From a bacterium (GTDB taxonomy: Bacteria; Vulcanimicrobiota; Xenobia; Xenobiales; JADMJV01): a stretch of DNA of 54,309 nt. The notes below the pieces were generated by a model. That model saw only the letters and a list, made by a program, of their open reading frames with translations, was not told the origin of the DNA and ran no database searches. The stretch's first letter is position 1. Every line of letters begins with the position of its first letter. The DNA lies in NCBI GenBank assembly GCA_030149525.1, contig JASBRJ010000008.1, forward strand, positions 1-54,309. Direction: 5' to 3'. Below, piece by piece: positions 35,081-42,654 of this stretch. A program made the position numbers and the translations under genes.

Positions 35081-35704
35081 TTAGTACATCGGAGGAAACA
35101 TAGGGCAGGGCATCTGACCAACATTGATGTTGATGGTGGGAGCTCCGCCGAAGTAGTTTCCGCCGGGGAAGCTGGGCATGCCGCCTGCCATCTGGTTGAG
35201 CTGCATCACCTGCTGCATCATCATCATGGTTTGCATCATCTGTTGCATCTGCATCATTTGCTGCATTTGCATCTGTTGAGCCATCATCTGCTGCTGATAC
35301 TGTTGGGAGCAGCAACCGTTGTTCGGTCCATACTGCTGCATGTTGTGTTGGCAGCACTGTTGACCCTGGTTCGGTCTAGGATTGTTTCCGATGAGACCAC
35401 CTACGGTTGCACCGATAAGTCCGCCCGCCAGGAGGCTGAGTCCGCCGGTGAAAGGGGCGAGAGCCAGGCCGGCCAGTCCGCCGACGATGGCGCCGGTACG
35501 TCCGCCGGGGTTTCCGAGGACTTCTTTAGCTTTGCCTACAACCGCTTCGCCGAAGCTACCGATTTTGTCGCCCAGCCATTTACCGGCCGAGGCGCCGATA
35601 CCGGCTCCGATGGCGGAGGTGATGGGTCCGCCGCCGGCCAGGAAACCTACAGCTCCTCCAGCAATTGCTCCGCCCCATTTGAATACGCTTCTGATGAATC
35701 CCAT
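35081..35704 (-). CDS. Glycine-zipper protein with Gln/Met-rich tail
   Basis: 207 residues, not recognised. The N-terminal half has repeated glycine zippers (GGAIAGGAVGFLAGGG, AIGAGIGASAGKWLGD, GAIVGGLAGLALAPFTGGLS, GGLIGATVGGLIGN) able to pack in membranes. The C-terminal half changes abruptly to QQCCQHN and CCSQQYQQQ, then a nearly pure Gln/Met stretch built of QMQQMM units, ending in a Gly/Pro-rich segment and MPCPMFPPMY. The paired cysteines could bind metal; the Gln/Met tract resembles prion-like or copper-binding low-complexity sequence. ATG 35704 has GGAGG eight bases upstream. It has its own terminator and a divergent control region. Confidence 0.8.
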   Translation of the reverse strand: MGFIRSVFKWGGAIAGGAVGFLAGGGPITSAIGAGIGASAGKWLGDKIGSFGEAVVGKAKEVLGNPGGRTGAIVGGLAGLALAPFTGGLSLLAGGLIGATVGGLIGNNPRPNQGQQCCQHNMQQYGPNNGCCSQQYQQQMMAQQMQMQQMMQMQQMMQTMMMMQQVMQLNQMAGGMPSFPGGNYFGGAPTININVGQMPCPMFPPMY

Positions 35705-35916
35705 TTTATCGTCCTCCGATGACCAATTTAAACTTTCTGAGTGTATTCTCTCACAGCTGGGTCGCTCGTCTAGGGGGAAAAGCCAAGTTTACAATCTGTT
35801 AACAAACTCGATGTTTTCCAGAACATGTTTAGACCATGGGGAAATGCGTGTAAACGGCGTAACATAGGGGTGCAGTCTCTGTTTCTCAACGATTGCCGTT
35901 GAGACCAGGAGTTCTC

Positions 35917-35970
35917 ATGCCGGCTAAGAAGCCAAGCGCTCCCCATTGGAGAATTTTCAAGAAGAGGTGA
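35917..35970 (+). CDS. Possible 17-residue leader peptide
   Basis: A very small frame, MPAKKPSAPHWRIFKKR, with AGGAG six bases before its ATG. Its stop (35968-35970) lies six bases before the ATG of the TPR membrane protein, and its last codons contain the ribosome-binding site of that gene. A CTCAACG/CGTTGAG hairpin (35884-35902) lies just upstream. It could be a translational-coupling leader or a small basic peptide. Confidence 0.45.
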   Translation: MPAKKPSAPHWRIFKKR

Positions 35971-35976
35971 GATCGG

Positions 35977-36879
35977 ATGTCAAATCGCCCGGTAAAGAAA
36001 CAAAAGGTCGTTGAAATTACGCAGGAGGACTTTGATGTCGAGTGGACTCCGCCCAAGCGTGGTGCCCGCGATCGCCTCATTCAAATAGGCGTGATGATCC
36101 TCATCATCGCTTTTCTGCTCCCGGCCGTCACCTGTGCCGTGATACCGGACGCCGACCCTGCTCAGGAGCAGCAACAGGAAGCTCTCCAGCAGAACCCTAT
36201 TGAGCAGCAGATTCAGCTCTATTCCAAGCAGTTGCAGAGCGACCCCAACAATTCAGCTGCTCTTGCCAATCTCGGCTACTATACCACCTTCAAGGCCCTT
36301 ACAATGGCGCCCGACGGTGAAGAAAACAAACGCAAGACCACTCTGGTTACCGCCGAGAAGTACTTTCGAGATGCTCTCAAGCAAGATCCTGACTACACGT
36401 TCGCCACGGCGGAGCTAGCCCGTAACCTCATGCTTCAAGACAAGAACGAGGACGCTCAGAAGCTTCTCGATGAGGCTCTGGAAAAGGTCGAGCCCCGACT
36501 GAATTCGAGCGATGATGCCGAGTTGAACGAGGCCAAGAGTGATAAGATAAACCTGCTGACCATGGCGGCGGAATTGGATGTCCGTGGCAAGAAGGTTGAG
36601 GATGCTCTAGCCAAGATGACTCAGGCCATCGAACTCAAGCCTGGAGACGCCAAGCTCTATCTCGCTCGCGCTCAAGTGCACATGACCGCCGGAGACAAAG
36701 ACGCCGCCCGCGCCGACCTGGAAAAGGGAGTGGATATCGGGCAGAAGATCGGCGACCGGGAAGCTGTTCAGCAGGGGCAGAGCATGATTGAAGCTCTCGA
36801 CGCACCTCCTAAGCTTGAGGTGGTCGACATCAAAGAGACGGAACTGAACGCTACTCCTGCGCCTACTCCGGCCGAGTAA
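35977..36879 (+). CDS. Membrane-anchored TPR protein
   Basis: 300 residues. A basic cytosolic N-terminus (RPVKKQKVVEITQEDFDVEW) is followed by one transmembrane helix (IGVMILIIAFLLPAVTCAVI) and a TPR-rich region (NSAALANLGYYTTFKALTMA, AEKYFRDALKQDPDYTFATA, ALAKMTQAIELKPGDAKLYL). The tail is Pro/Thr/Ala-rich. The helix end LPAVTC could be a lipobox-like site but is far from the N-terminus. ATG 35977 has GAGGTGA six bases upstream. A terminator follows at 36899. Confidence 0.82.
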   Translation: MSNRPVKKQKVVEITQEDFDVEWTPPKRGARDRLIQIGVMILIIAFLLPAVTCAVIPDADPAQEQQQEALQQNPIEQQIQLYSKQLQSDPNNSAALANLGYYTTFKALTMAPDGEENKRKTTLVTAEKYFRDALKQDPDYTFATAELARNLMLQDKNEDAQKLLDEALEKVEPRLNSSDDAELNEAKSDKINLLTMAAELDVRGKKVEDALAKMTQAIELKPGDAKLYLARAQVHMTAGDKDAARADLEKGVDIGQKIGDREAVQQGQSMIEALDAPPKLEVVDIKETELNATPAPTPAE

Positions 36880-36898
36880 GGCAAAGAAGCGAAACAAA

Positions 36899-36927
36899 AA
36901 AGCCGGTACATCGTACCGGCTTTTTTG
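36899..36927 (+). terminator. Intrinsic terminator
   Basis: AGCCGGTAC (36901-36909) pairs perfectly with GTACCGGCT (36913-36921) around ATC and is followed by six T. A preceding run of A makes it usable in both directions. It ends the TPR-protein transcript. Confidence 0.92.
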
Positions 36928-36948
36928 TTGAAGGAGACAGTCGAGTCG

Positions 36949-37117
36949 ACTAGTGGTTTGTCAATGAAGTTTTTTGGAGTTGAGGTTGTCTGAGAGCGGT
37001 TGTGGGCTCGCCGATTTTTCTGCGGCGTGCCGGGCCGCACGTGAGGAAAAAGCGGTGAACCCACGGCCGCTCTCAGGCGGCCTCAATCCGACAAAACTTT
37101 GTTGACAGACCACTAGT
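36949..37117. mobile_element. IS630/Tc1-like MITE
   Basis: A 169-bp imperfect inverted repeat. Both ends begin ACTAGTGGTYTGTCAA, and the arms remain alignable without gaps for about 70 bp at roughly 80 percent identity. Most differences are C/T transitions that still pair as G-U in RNA. The ends sit in CTAG, with TA at 36951-36952 and 37114-37115 as probable target duplication, the hallmark of IS630-family insertion. No transposase is present. The element lies between the TPR-protein terminator and the PilC-like gene. Confidence 0.82.
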
Positions 37118-37189
37118 GTGAGCTCGGTAGGCCTGCTGTTCGCTATCCAAGCAGGCTTTCGCACACTTGTGTCAGATGATAGGAGTCGA

Positions 37190-38272
37190 ATGTCGAGAGG
37201 TCCCAGCGAACAAACGACAGCTTTTAGGCATCTGAGAGAGTCCCGCTTTCAGTCTTTGTTTTTTCGTAGTCTCTCCACCATGTTCGGCTCCGGAATTCCC
37301 CTGGTTTCCTGCTTAGACCAACTGAGCGAGCAGTGGGAAACCGACGATGGGCGACAGTTAGCGGAGCAGATAGCTGCTCGCCTTCGGGAGGGGCAACCGA
37401 TCCATCGCGCCATGGGGATGGACAACGCCGCCTTTTCCGATCTTCAGCTTCATCTGATGAAAATCGGCACAGAAACAGGCATGCTCGAGCTTATCTTTCG
37501 ACAGTTGGCCAGTTATGAAGAACAGCGTCGAGCCCTCATTCTGAAGCTGAGGTCCACCCTCACCTATCCTTGCGTGGTCTTCGGGTTGAGTCTGGTGATC
37601 CTCATGTTTTTGCCCGCTTTTGCCATGGATGGCCTGTTCTCGATCCTTGAGAACTCGGGGCTAGAACTCCCTCTCCTGACCAAGGTGATCATCAAGTGGG
37701 GCGATCTCCTAGGGAGCTTCTGGCTTTACCTCCTCATTCTGATGGGTGTTTTTATTTTTAAAGCGTCCGTCAAGGGAGCCTGGCAAGCCGATGCACTGAG
37801 AGAGCGTGTCCATGAGGCCATGATTTCAGTTCCGGTGATTTCTTCTTTTCTGCGACTTCTGACCACTCTTCAGTTCGCACGCTGCCTTCACATCCAGTTG
37901 TTGGCCGGGGTCAACGTCCTTATCGCCGTCCCTTTGGCCTGTCAGGCGACCAGCTGGGAGCCCACTCGGCGCTGTGGCGATCAGATCATCGATTACCTGA
38001 AGGAAGGCCTCTGTTTATCCGAAGCTCTGGCCCGGCAATCGCTCTTCGATTCTCTCTTGATCGAGATGATCCGCGCGGGAGAAGAGACCGGGAAGCTTCC
38101 TTATACGTTGGAGAGGTCGGTTCATCTCTATGAGCAGGAAGTGGACTACATCTTGAGCGTTGCCGTAGGCCTTCTAGAGCCTGTTATGATGGGAATTCTT
38201 GGGGTTATTTGCGCGACCTTCGTTCTCGGTGTGGCTCTGCCGCTGGTTCAGTTGCTACAGGTTTTGGCCTGA
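37190..38272 (+). CDS. Type II secretion / type IV pilus inner-membrane protein (GspF/PilC family)
   Basis: 360 residues with two T2SSF domains. The first (FFRSLSTMFGSGIPLVSCLD, HLMKIGTETGMLELIFRQLA) is followed by hydrophobic helices (CVVFGLSLVILMFLPAFAM, FWLYLLILMGVFIF). The second (FARCLHIQLLAGVNVLIAVP, EMIRAGEETGKLPYTLERSV) is followed by a final helix. It is the platform protein of a pilus or secretion machine, but no other pilus gene is in the window. ATG 37190 has AGGAG four bases upstream. The MITE lies 73 bp upstream and may influence its promoter. Confidence 0.9.
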   Translation: MSRGPSEQTTAFRHLRESRFQSLFFRSLSTMFGSGIPLVSCLDQLSEQWETDDGRQLAEQIAARLREGQPIHRAMGMDNAAFSDLQLHLMKIGTETGMLELIFRQLASYEEQRRALILKLRSTLTYPCVVFGLSLVILMFLPAFAMDGLFSILENSGLELPLLTKVIIKWGDLLGSFWLYLLILMGVFIFKASVKGAWQADALRERVHEAMISVPVISSFLRLLTTLQFARCLHIQLLAGVNVLIAVPLACQATSWEPTRRCGDQIIDYLKEGLCLSEALARQSLFDSLLIEMIRAGEETGKLPYTLERSVHLYEQEVDYILSVAVGLLEPVMMGILGVICATFVLGVALPLVQLLQVLA

Positions 38273-38284
38273 TCGCACTTCTGC

Positions 38285-38313
38285 AAAAAAAAAAGACCCG
38301 GTTGAGACCGGGC
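38285..38313 (-). terminator. Intrinsic terminator (minus strand)
   Basis: CCCGGT (38297-38302) pairs with ACCGGG (38307-38312). A run of ten A at 38285-38294 supplies the U-tract for leftward transcripts from the nucleotidyltransferase gene. Confidence 0.8.
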
Positions 38314-38421
38314 GCGTGCAAATCAATTCAAACAAAGAGAAAGTGTCAATTTCCAACCTCAGACTACCATCCGGTTCGACGATCCGACGACGATCGGGGC
38401 ATGGGATTGTAAAAAGGTGGG

Positions 38422-39477
38422 TCAACCGCTCGCCGTTCGCACCATCTTCTTCCAGCAACGAGTTGCGAAGTCCACAGGCCCTGTGATTTTCAACCGATGT
38501 TGAAAGTAGGAAAGCAGGTTCAGTGGGTTTTCTCTTCTCCCGGCGTAGTGGAGAGCGTAGTCGAGGAAGGGGAAGACACCGAAGAGAAGCTCTCCTGAAC
38601 CGTCGTGTATGCATCGGCTACACCAACTCCAGCAACGATCGAGAAGAGTCGGTCGGCTCTTTGAGAAGAGATGCCCATATCCGATTTCTTCCAGAGGGAG
38701 ATAGCTGAGGCGATGGAGCAGACGGCGGTTTCTCAACTGCTCTTCCACCAGAGAAATGTCGAGCCGATGCTCATATTTTCTCAAAAACATGGTGAGGTCG
38801 ATGAGAAATCGATAGCAATGTTCCAGTTCTCGAGTGCCGTTGACGAGGAGATGAAGCAGTTGGTGTTCCGGGCAGAGCATGAGAGTCTCCACATCGCCCA
38901 CTTTGAACGGCACCGCAGCCTCCCAAAGGGGATGATCGAAAACAACATCCCTGGCCTCTCGCAGGGCAAACCAGTGGAGGTCGAATTCGCTCTGCCCCTT
39001 GGTTAGAGTCTCTCCATGCTCGAGCTTGAGCGAAGGCTGGTAGTTTTCGACTCTGCTCCAGCCTTCCCGACGAGCGACTTCGAACGCTTCATCCGCTTGG
39101 TGGAAAGGCACCAAAAGATCGAAATCGTGGGCCGGACGAGCTCCCAAATCTTGATAGACATCGATATTCAGGGTCACGCCCTTCAACACGATGACAGGAA
39201 CACCCGAGTTCTGCAGCGCCGAAATGATCTGTTCACAGCTTTTCTGTCGACCGAGATTGGTTAGCCGGGTGTGGCGGTAGATATTGCTGAGCTTGTCGGA
39301 GGCGGGGATGTCTTCGTTCAAATGGCGTAGATTTTTCCATACCGCTGGAAGAAGTCGCTGGTGGTCGAAAGTCAGATCAGCAAGAGAGCGTGTCTTCACG
39401 AAGTCACGCCATAGAAGGGCTGCTCGTGGGGGCTCGCTGACGGCACAGTGAAACAATTTTTCGGCCACCGTATCCAA
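38422..39477 (-). CDS. Nucleotidyltransferase-fold protein (NTP_transf_5 type)
   Basis: About 351 residues from TTG 39477. The core is GVPVIVLKGVTLNIDVYQDL followed by RPAHDFDLLVPFHQ, the LKG...R..DxDLLV pattern of the uncharacterised PF14907 nucleotidyltransferase family. The C-terminal half is helical (EHQLLHLLVNGTRELEHCYR). The open frame extends to 40446 but is only the antisense of the glycosyltransferase gene; GGGGC six bases before the TTG supports the shorter form. It is divergent from, and probably functions with, the GT2/PqqD/HprK-like operon. Confidence 0.78.
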   Translation of the reverse strand: MDTVAEKLFHCAVSEPPRAALLWRDFVKTRSLADLTFDHQRLLPAVWKNLRHLNEDIPASDKLSNIYRHTRLTNLGRQKSCEQIISALQNSGVPVIVLKGVTLNIDVYQDLGARPAHDFDLLVPFHQADEAFEVARREGWSRVENYQPSLKLEHGETLTKGQSEFDLHWFALREARDVVFDHPLWEAAVPFKVGDVETLMLCPEHQLLHLLVNGTRELEHCYRFLIDLTMFLRKYEHRLDISLVEEQLRNRRLLHRLSYLPLEEIGYGHLFSKSRPTLLDRCWSWCSRCIHDGSGELLFGVFPFLDYALHYAGRRENPLNLLSYFQHRLKITGPVDFATRCWKKMVRTASG

Positions 39478-39549
39478 GATAAGCCCCACTTCCCTGTCGT
39501 TATGATGAAAACCCCCAGGTTTTTGCTGAAGAAGAAAAAAGACTCTGTC

Positions 39550-40287
39550 ATGCAAACCATTTCCGTCATCATGCCGGTCTACAATGCCGAGCGTTATCTT
39601 CCGGAGACGCTGGAGAGCTTTCGAAGCAATCTTCTTCCGGGCGTGGAACTGATAGCGGTGAACGACGGCTGCACCGACAGAAGTATGGAACTCATTCGTG
39701 AGGCCGTCCCCGAAGCTCGGATTCTGACTCAGAACAGTGGTGGTCCTTCCAAGGCGCGGAACCTTGGTCTTCAACAATCCGAGAGCGAATATGTGGCTTT
39801 CTTGGATTCCGACGATCTCTGGCCGGAGGACACTCTCTCTCGCATGCTTTCGATTCTTCGTGGGAGCGGTGGTGCTATCGTTCAGGGGAAGATCGAGACC
39901 TTCGCCGATGGAGAGGTGGCCGAGAATCTGAAGCACCGGATGCGCTCGGCACCGTTCTATGGAGTCAATCTGGGGAGTTTTCTTATCAAGCGTGAGGTGG
40001 TGGAGAAGCTCAACGGGTTTGATGAGTCGCTTCGATTCGGGGAAGACACCGACTTCTGGATTCGGTGTTGGGAAGAAGGACTGGACAAGTCGACCATCTC
40101 CGAAGTGACCCTCAAGTATCGACTTCACTCCCATAACATGAGCGTGGAGGCGGCCTCCGACGCCAAAATGCTTCTCCCGCTTTTGAAGCGACATCGTGAC
40201 AGAATGGCCGGTCGCAAGCCCCAAAGTTCCACATCCCTCAGCAGCTATCTTGGATGGAGAGAGTCGCAAAATAAAGAAAGGACTTAA
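39550..40287 (+). CDS. GT2-family glycosyltransferase
   Basis: 245 residues of a GT-A family-2 enzyme: ISVIMPVYNAERYLPETLES at the N-terminus, LIAVNDGCTDRSMELI, SKARNLGLQQSESEYVAFLD with the metal-binding DSDDLW, and FGEDTDFWIRCWEEG as the acceptor-side ED motif. Donor and acceptor are unknown. ATG 39550 is the start that fits the family; the frame is open from 39448. It is the first gene of an operon with pqqD-like, HPr-kinase-like, nucleotidyltransferase and second GT2 genes. Confidence 0.9.
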   Translation: MQTISVIMPVYNAERYLPETLESFRSNLLPGVELIAVNDGCTDRSMELIREAVPEARILTQNSGGPSKARNLGLQQSESEYVAFLDSDDLWPEDTLSRMLSILRGSGGAIVQGKIETFADGEVAENLKHRMRSAPFYGVNLGSFLIKREVVEKLNGFDESLRFGEDTDFWIRCWEEGLDKSTISEVTLKYRLHSHNMSVEAASDAKMLLPLLKRHRDRMAGRKPQSSTSLSSYLGWRESQNKERT

Positions 40288-40311
40288 TCTTTCTGTTGCA
40301 AAGCTTCGACG

Positions 40312-40719
40312 ATGCCTTTCAAAGAGAACAGCCAAAAAGTCGTTAGTGATCTCATCGACGGTGAGATGATGCTTCTGAATATGGAAGCCGGTCATTACTA
40401 CAGTTTGGTAGGCGCGGGGGCGCCACTCTGGAGTCTGATCTGTCAAGGTACCACCCGAGAAGCGCTCCTGGAGTCTCTCAACACCGCTTATCCTGAAAAC
40501 GATTCCAAATCGCTGGAAGCCGATCTAGACCAATTCTTAGAATCGTTGCGAGCAGAAGAACTCATTTCGGAATGCGCCGAAGCTCAATCGAGCAAGGTGG
40601 AGTTCGAGAAGGACTACACTGCCCCCAAACTTGCCACCTACTCCGATCTGCAAGATTTACTCCTGCTTGATCCGATCCACGATGTCGACGAAACAGGCTG
40701 GCCCGCTGCCGCTTCCTGA
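40312..40719 (+). CDS. PqqD-like peptide-binding protein with precursor-like tail
   Basis: 135 residues. Residues 1-90 form a PqqD/RRE fold: EMMLLNMEAGHYYSLVGAG, PLWSLICQGTTREALLESL and LDQFLESLRAEELI, which bind leader peptides in RiPP pathways. The last 35 residues leave the fold and read YTAPKLATYSDLQDLLLLD, then PIHDVDETGWPAAAS. The YxxPxL pattern is the recognition motif of many RiPP leaders, so the tail could be a built-in substrate or docking peptide. It is followed by, and overlaps by 38 bp, the HPr-kinase-like gene. It resembles proteins of the NCBI-named HPr-rel-A system. Confidence 0.8.
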   Translation: MPFKENSQKVVSDLIDGEMMLLNMEAGHYYSLVGAGAPLWSLICQGTTREALLESLNTAYPENDSKSLEADLDQFLESLRAEELISECAEAQSSKVEFEKDYTAPKLATYSDLQDLLLLDPIHDVDETGWPAAAS

Positions 40720-41719
40720 GGAAGCCCTCGAAGATTTCTTTGAGCAGGCTCTGGCTGCGGCAAGCAAAGCAGAGCTTTCTACTCGTCGCGCCAAGCTGGG
40801 CGCCATAACCCTCGATCTTCACATCGGGTCCGGTTTTCAAGAGAAGAACTGGACTGCTCCCTTGGCCATCTCGTCGACAGAGAATGAGGCGGAGGTCAGT
40901 CTCTACGTGTGGGAAGAGAGTCGAAGAAGCACGGGATTTCCTCCACCGCCCTGGGGAAATCGTTATGTCTACAGTCATCGAGGCGATATACAAGGCTACA
41001 ACCACCCCGAGATCCAGGTGGCTTTCAGTCAGCATTCCAGGGTTCTAAGCCTCTACCACCGGACTCGTCGGCTCGGGATCTTTTGGACCCCGAGCCTTGC
41101 AAGTCTTCCAGGTTACGAGTGGGCAGCGCCCATGCGATGGCTCATCAACTGGATCGGCCTTGAGAAGGGATTCCAGTTAACTCACGCGGGGGCGGTGGGT
41201 CTTCAGGGAAGAGGGCTTCTTCTGGCCGGCAAGGGAGGTTCCGGAAAGTCGACCACGTCGCTCGCCTGCTGGAGCGCCGGATGGGACTTCGTGTCCGACG
41301 ACTATTGCTGGCTCAGCTCCCACGATCATGTTGAGGCGCATGCCGTCTACAAGACGGCAAAGCTCATCCCCGACCAGCCGGTCGATCTGCCGGATTGGGA
41401 CAGAGTGGCAAGGCTCAGCGATGAGAAGTCGGTGTTCCAACTCGATGAGTTGACAGGTGGGAGGCTGACGAATGTTCTTCGGATTGAGGCGTTGCTTTTG
41501 CCGGCGATTCGACAGGTCGACCGCCCGAGACTTCGAGAAGCTTCTCCTCGCGACGCCCTGGCCGCACTTTCCCTCTCCACTCTGGCCCAACTGCCCGGCA
41601 CCGGAGCAGAATCCATGAGTATCCTCAAAAAGGCGGTGGAGACGCTGCCCGCCTATCATCTCGATCTCTGTCATCCTGTTTCAGCGGTACCGTCGGTTCT
41701 CAAGGAGTTGCTGTCGTGA
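40682..41719 (+). CDS. HPr-kinase-related P-loop kinase
   Basis: 345 residues. The C-terminal kinase half has THAGAVGLQGRGLLLAGKG with P-loop GKGGSGKST at 183-191, followed by FVSDDYCWL (the acidic metal site), as in HPr kinase-related proteins. The N-terminal 160 residues are beta-rich and unlike HPrK/P. Related kinases phosphorylate peptides or small molecules beside PqqD proteins. ATG 40682 (MSTKQAGPLP) overlaps the PqqD gene end by 38 bp; no later start gives a full domain. The end is coupled to the next gene by GTGA. Confidence 0.82.
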   Translation: MSTKQAGPLPLPEEALEDFFEQALAAASKAELSTRRAKLGAITLDLHIGSGFQEKNWTAPLAISSTENEAEVSLYVWEESRRSTGFPPPPWGNRYVYSHRGDIQGYNHPEIQVAFSQHSRVLSLYHRTRRLGIFWTPSLASLPGYEWAAPMRWLINWIGLEKGFQLTHAGAVGLQGRGLLLAGKGGSGKSTTSLACWSAGWDFVSDDYCWLSSHDHVEAHAVYKTAKLIPDQPVDLPDWDRVARLSDEKSVFQLDELTGGRLTNVLRIEALLLPAIRQVDRPRLREASPRDALAALSLSTLAQLPGTGAESMSILKKAVETLPAYHLDLCHPVSAVPSVLKELLS

Positions 41720-42654
41720 CCCCCTCTCTACGAGGGTTAATACGACAGGCTGTGGGACAGGAGCCGCCTGCTGAACAAGCCTGGGAAGACCTGGGGCCTC
41801 CGGAGAGCGAGTTGCTCCCCTCCATCGCTTCCTTAATTCCCCGAGACCGTATCTCAGCCAAGGCCAGGGGGCTGAAGAAGTATACCTGGCTGCGTTATCA
41901 ACTCTGCGTGAGTGAAGCCAGAAAGATCTATGAGAGCGCTCCGGAGAGCCTGCTACTCATCGACGATCTCAATCTCATCTTGAGTTGTTATCCGGGGCCG
42001 TCCTATCGAGCGATCACCGGCATCGACTTTCTCGTCAGGCCGGATAGCCTCATCGATTGGAACTCCAAACTGACGGCCCTAGGTTGGCAAAAGCCGCCCT
42101 GGGGCGACCCGGTGGGAACAGCCTGTTGGGTAGGAAAAGAGTCTTTGATGCTGCGACTTCACGAAAGATGGCTCGAGCACTGGTGTGGCTCATGGGATTT
42201 CGTCTTTCGGGAGTCGGTGATTCGGGATGGAATGGCGTCGATGGCGGATTCTCATCAACTGTGTCGAGTTTTTCTACAAGGTCAGCCTCATCTTCAGTTT
42301 CTTGATGCCCACTATTTGCTCGCCAAGTCTCTCGATTTCGCTCTAGCTCTTCCCCGACCGTTCGACATGTTGTGCGGTCGTTGGAGCCAGAGGTTCGAAC
42401 AGGCCACAGGTGTCTCAACCGGCCTCTGTTGGAGGTCGCCTGCCACCCTGGCGGAGTGGGCCTTGAAGTGCACCGACGGCCATCTGGATCTCTATCGAAA
42501 AATGATTGGAGAGTTGGCCTTGGAGCTTTCGAGTTGTGGGGAAGCCGGATGGCCGGGGCAGTGGACTCAAGCCGTCTGCAGGCGGTGGAGTTTGAGCAGT
42601 CCAAGGGAGATTCCACGGGAGCTATGGCAAAGGTTGAGAGGAGACAGAGCATGA
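41716..42654 (+). CDS. Degenerate nucleotidyltransferase-like protein
   Basis: 312 residues, similar in layout to the NTP_transf_5 protein at 38422. It has a helical N-terminus, then SLLLIDDLNLILSCYPGPSY and ITGIDFLVRPDSL in place of LKG...DxDLLV, so the first catalytic Asp and the Lys-Gly appear lost. A helical C-terminus follows (FLDAHYLLAKSLDFALALPR). It may be a binding rather than a catalytic partner. GTG 41716 overlaps the kinase stop by 4 bp, and the end overlaps the next gene by ATGA. Confidence 0.65.
   Translation: MTPSLRGLIRQAVGQEPPAEQAWEDLGPPESELLPSIASLIPRDRISAKARGLKKYTWLRYQLCVSEARKIYESAPESLLLIDDLNLILSCYPGPSYRAITGIDFLVRPDSLIDWNSKLTALGWQKPPWGDPVGTACWVGKESLMLRLHERWLEHWCGSWDFVFRESVIRDGMASMADSHQLCRVFLQGQPHLQFLDAHYLLAKSLDFALALPRPFDMLCGRWSQRFEQATGVSTGLCWRSPATLAEWALKCTDGHLDLYRKMIGELALELSSCGEAGWPGQWTQAVCRRWSLSSPREIPRELWQRLRGDRA

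Noticed and set aside
39478-40446. Long upstream extension of the minus-strand nucleotidyltransferase frame (324 extra residues)
   Set aside because: It lies antisense to the clear GT2 and PqqD genes and has no recognisable protein features; the family domain begins after 39477.
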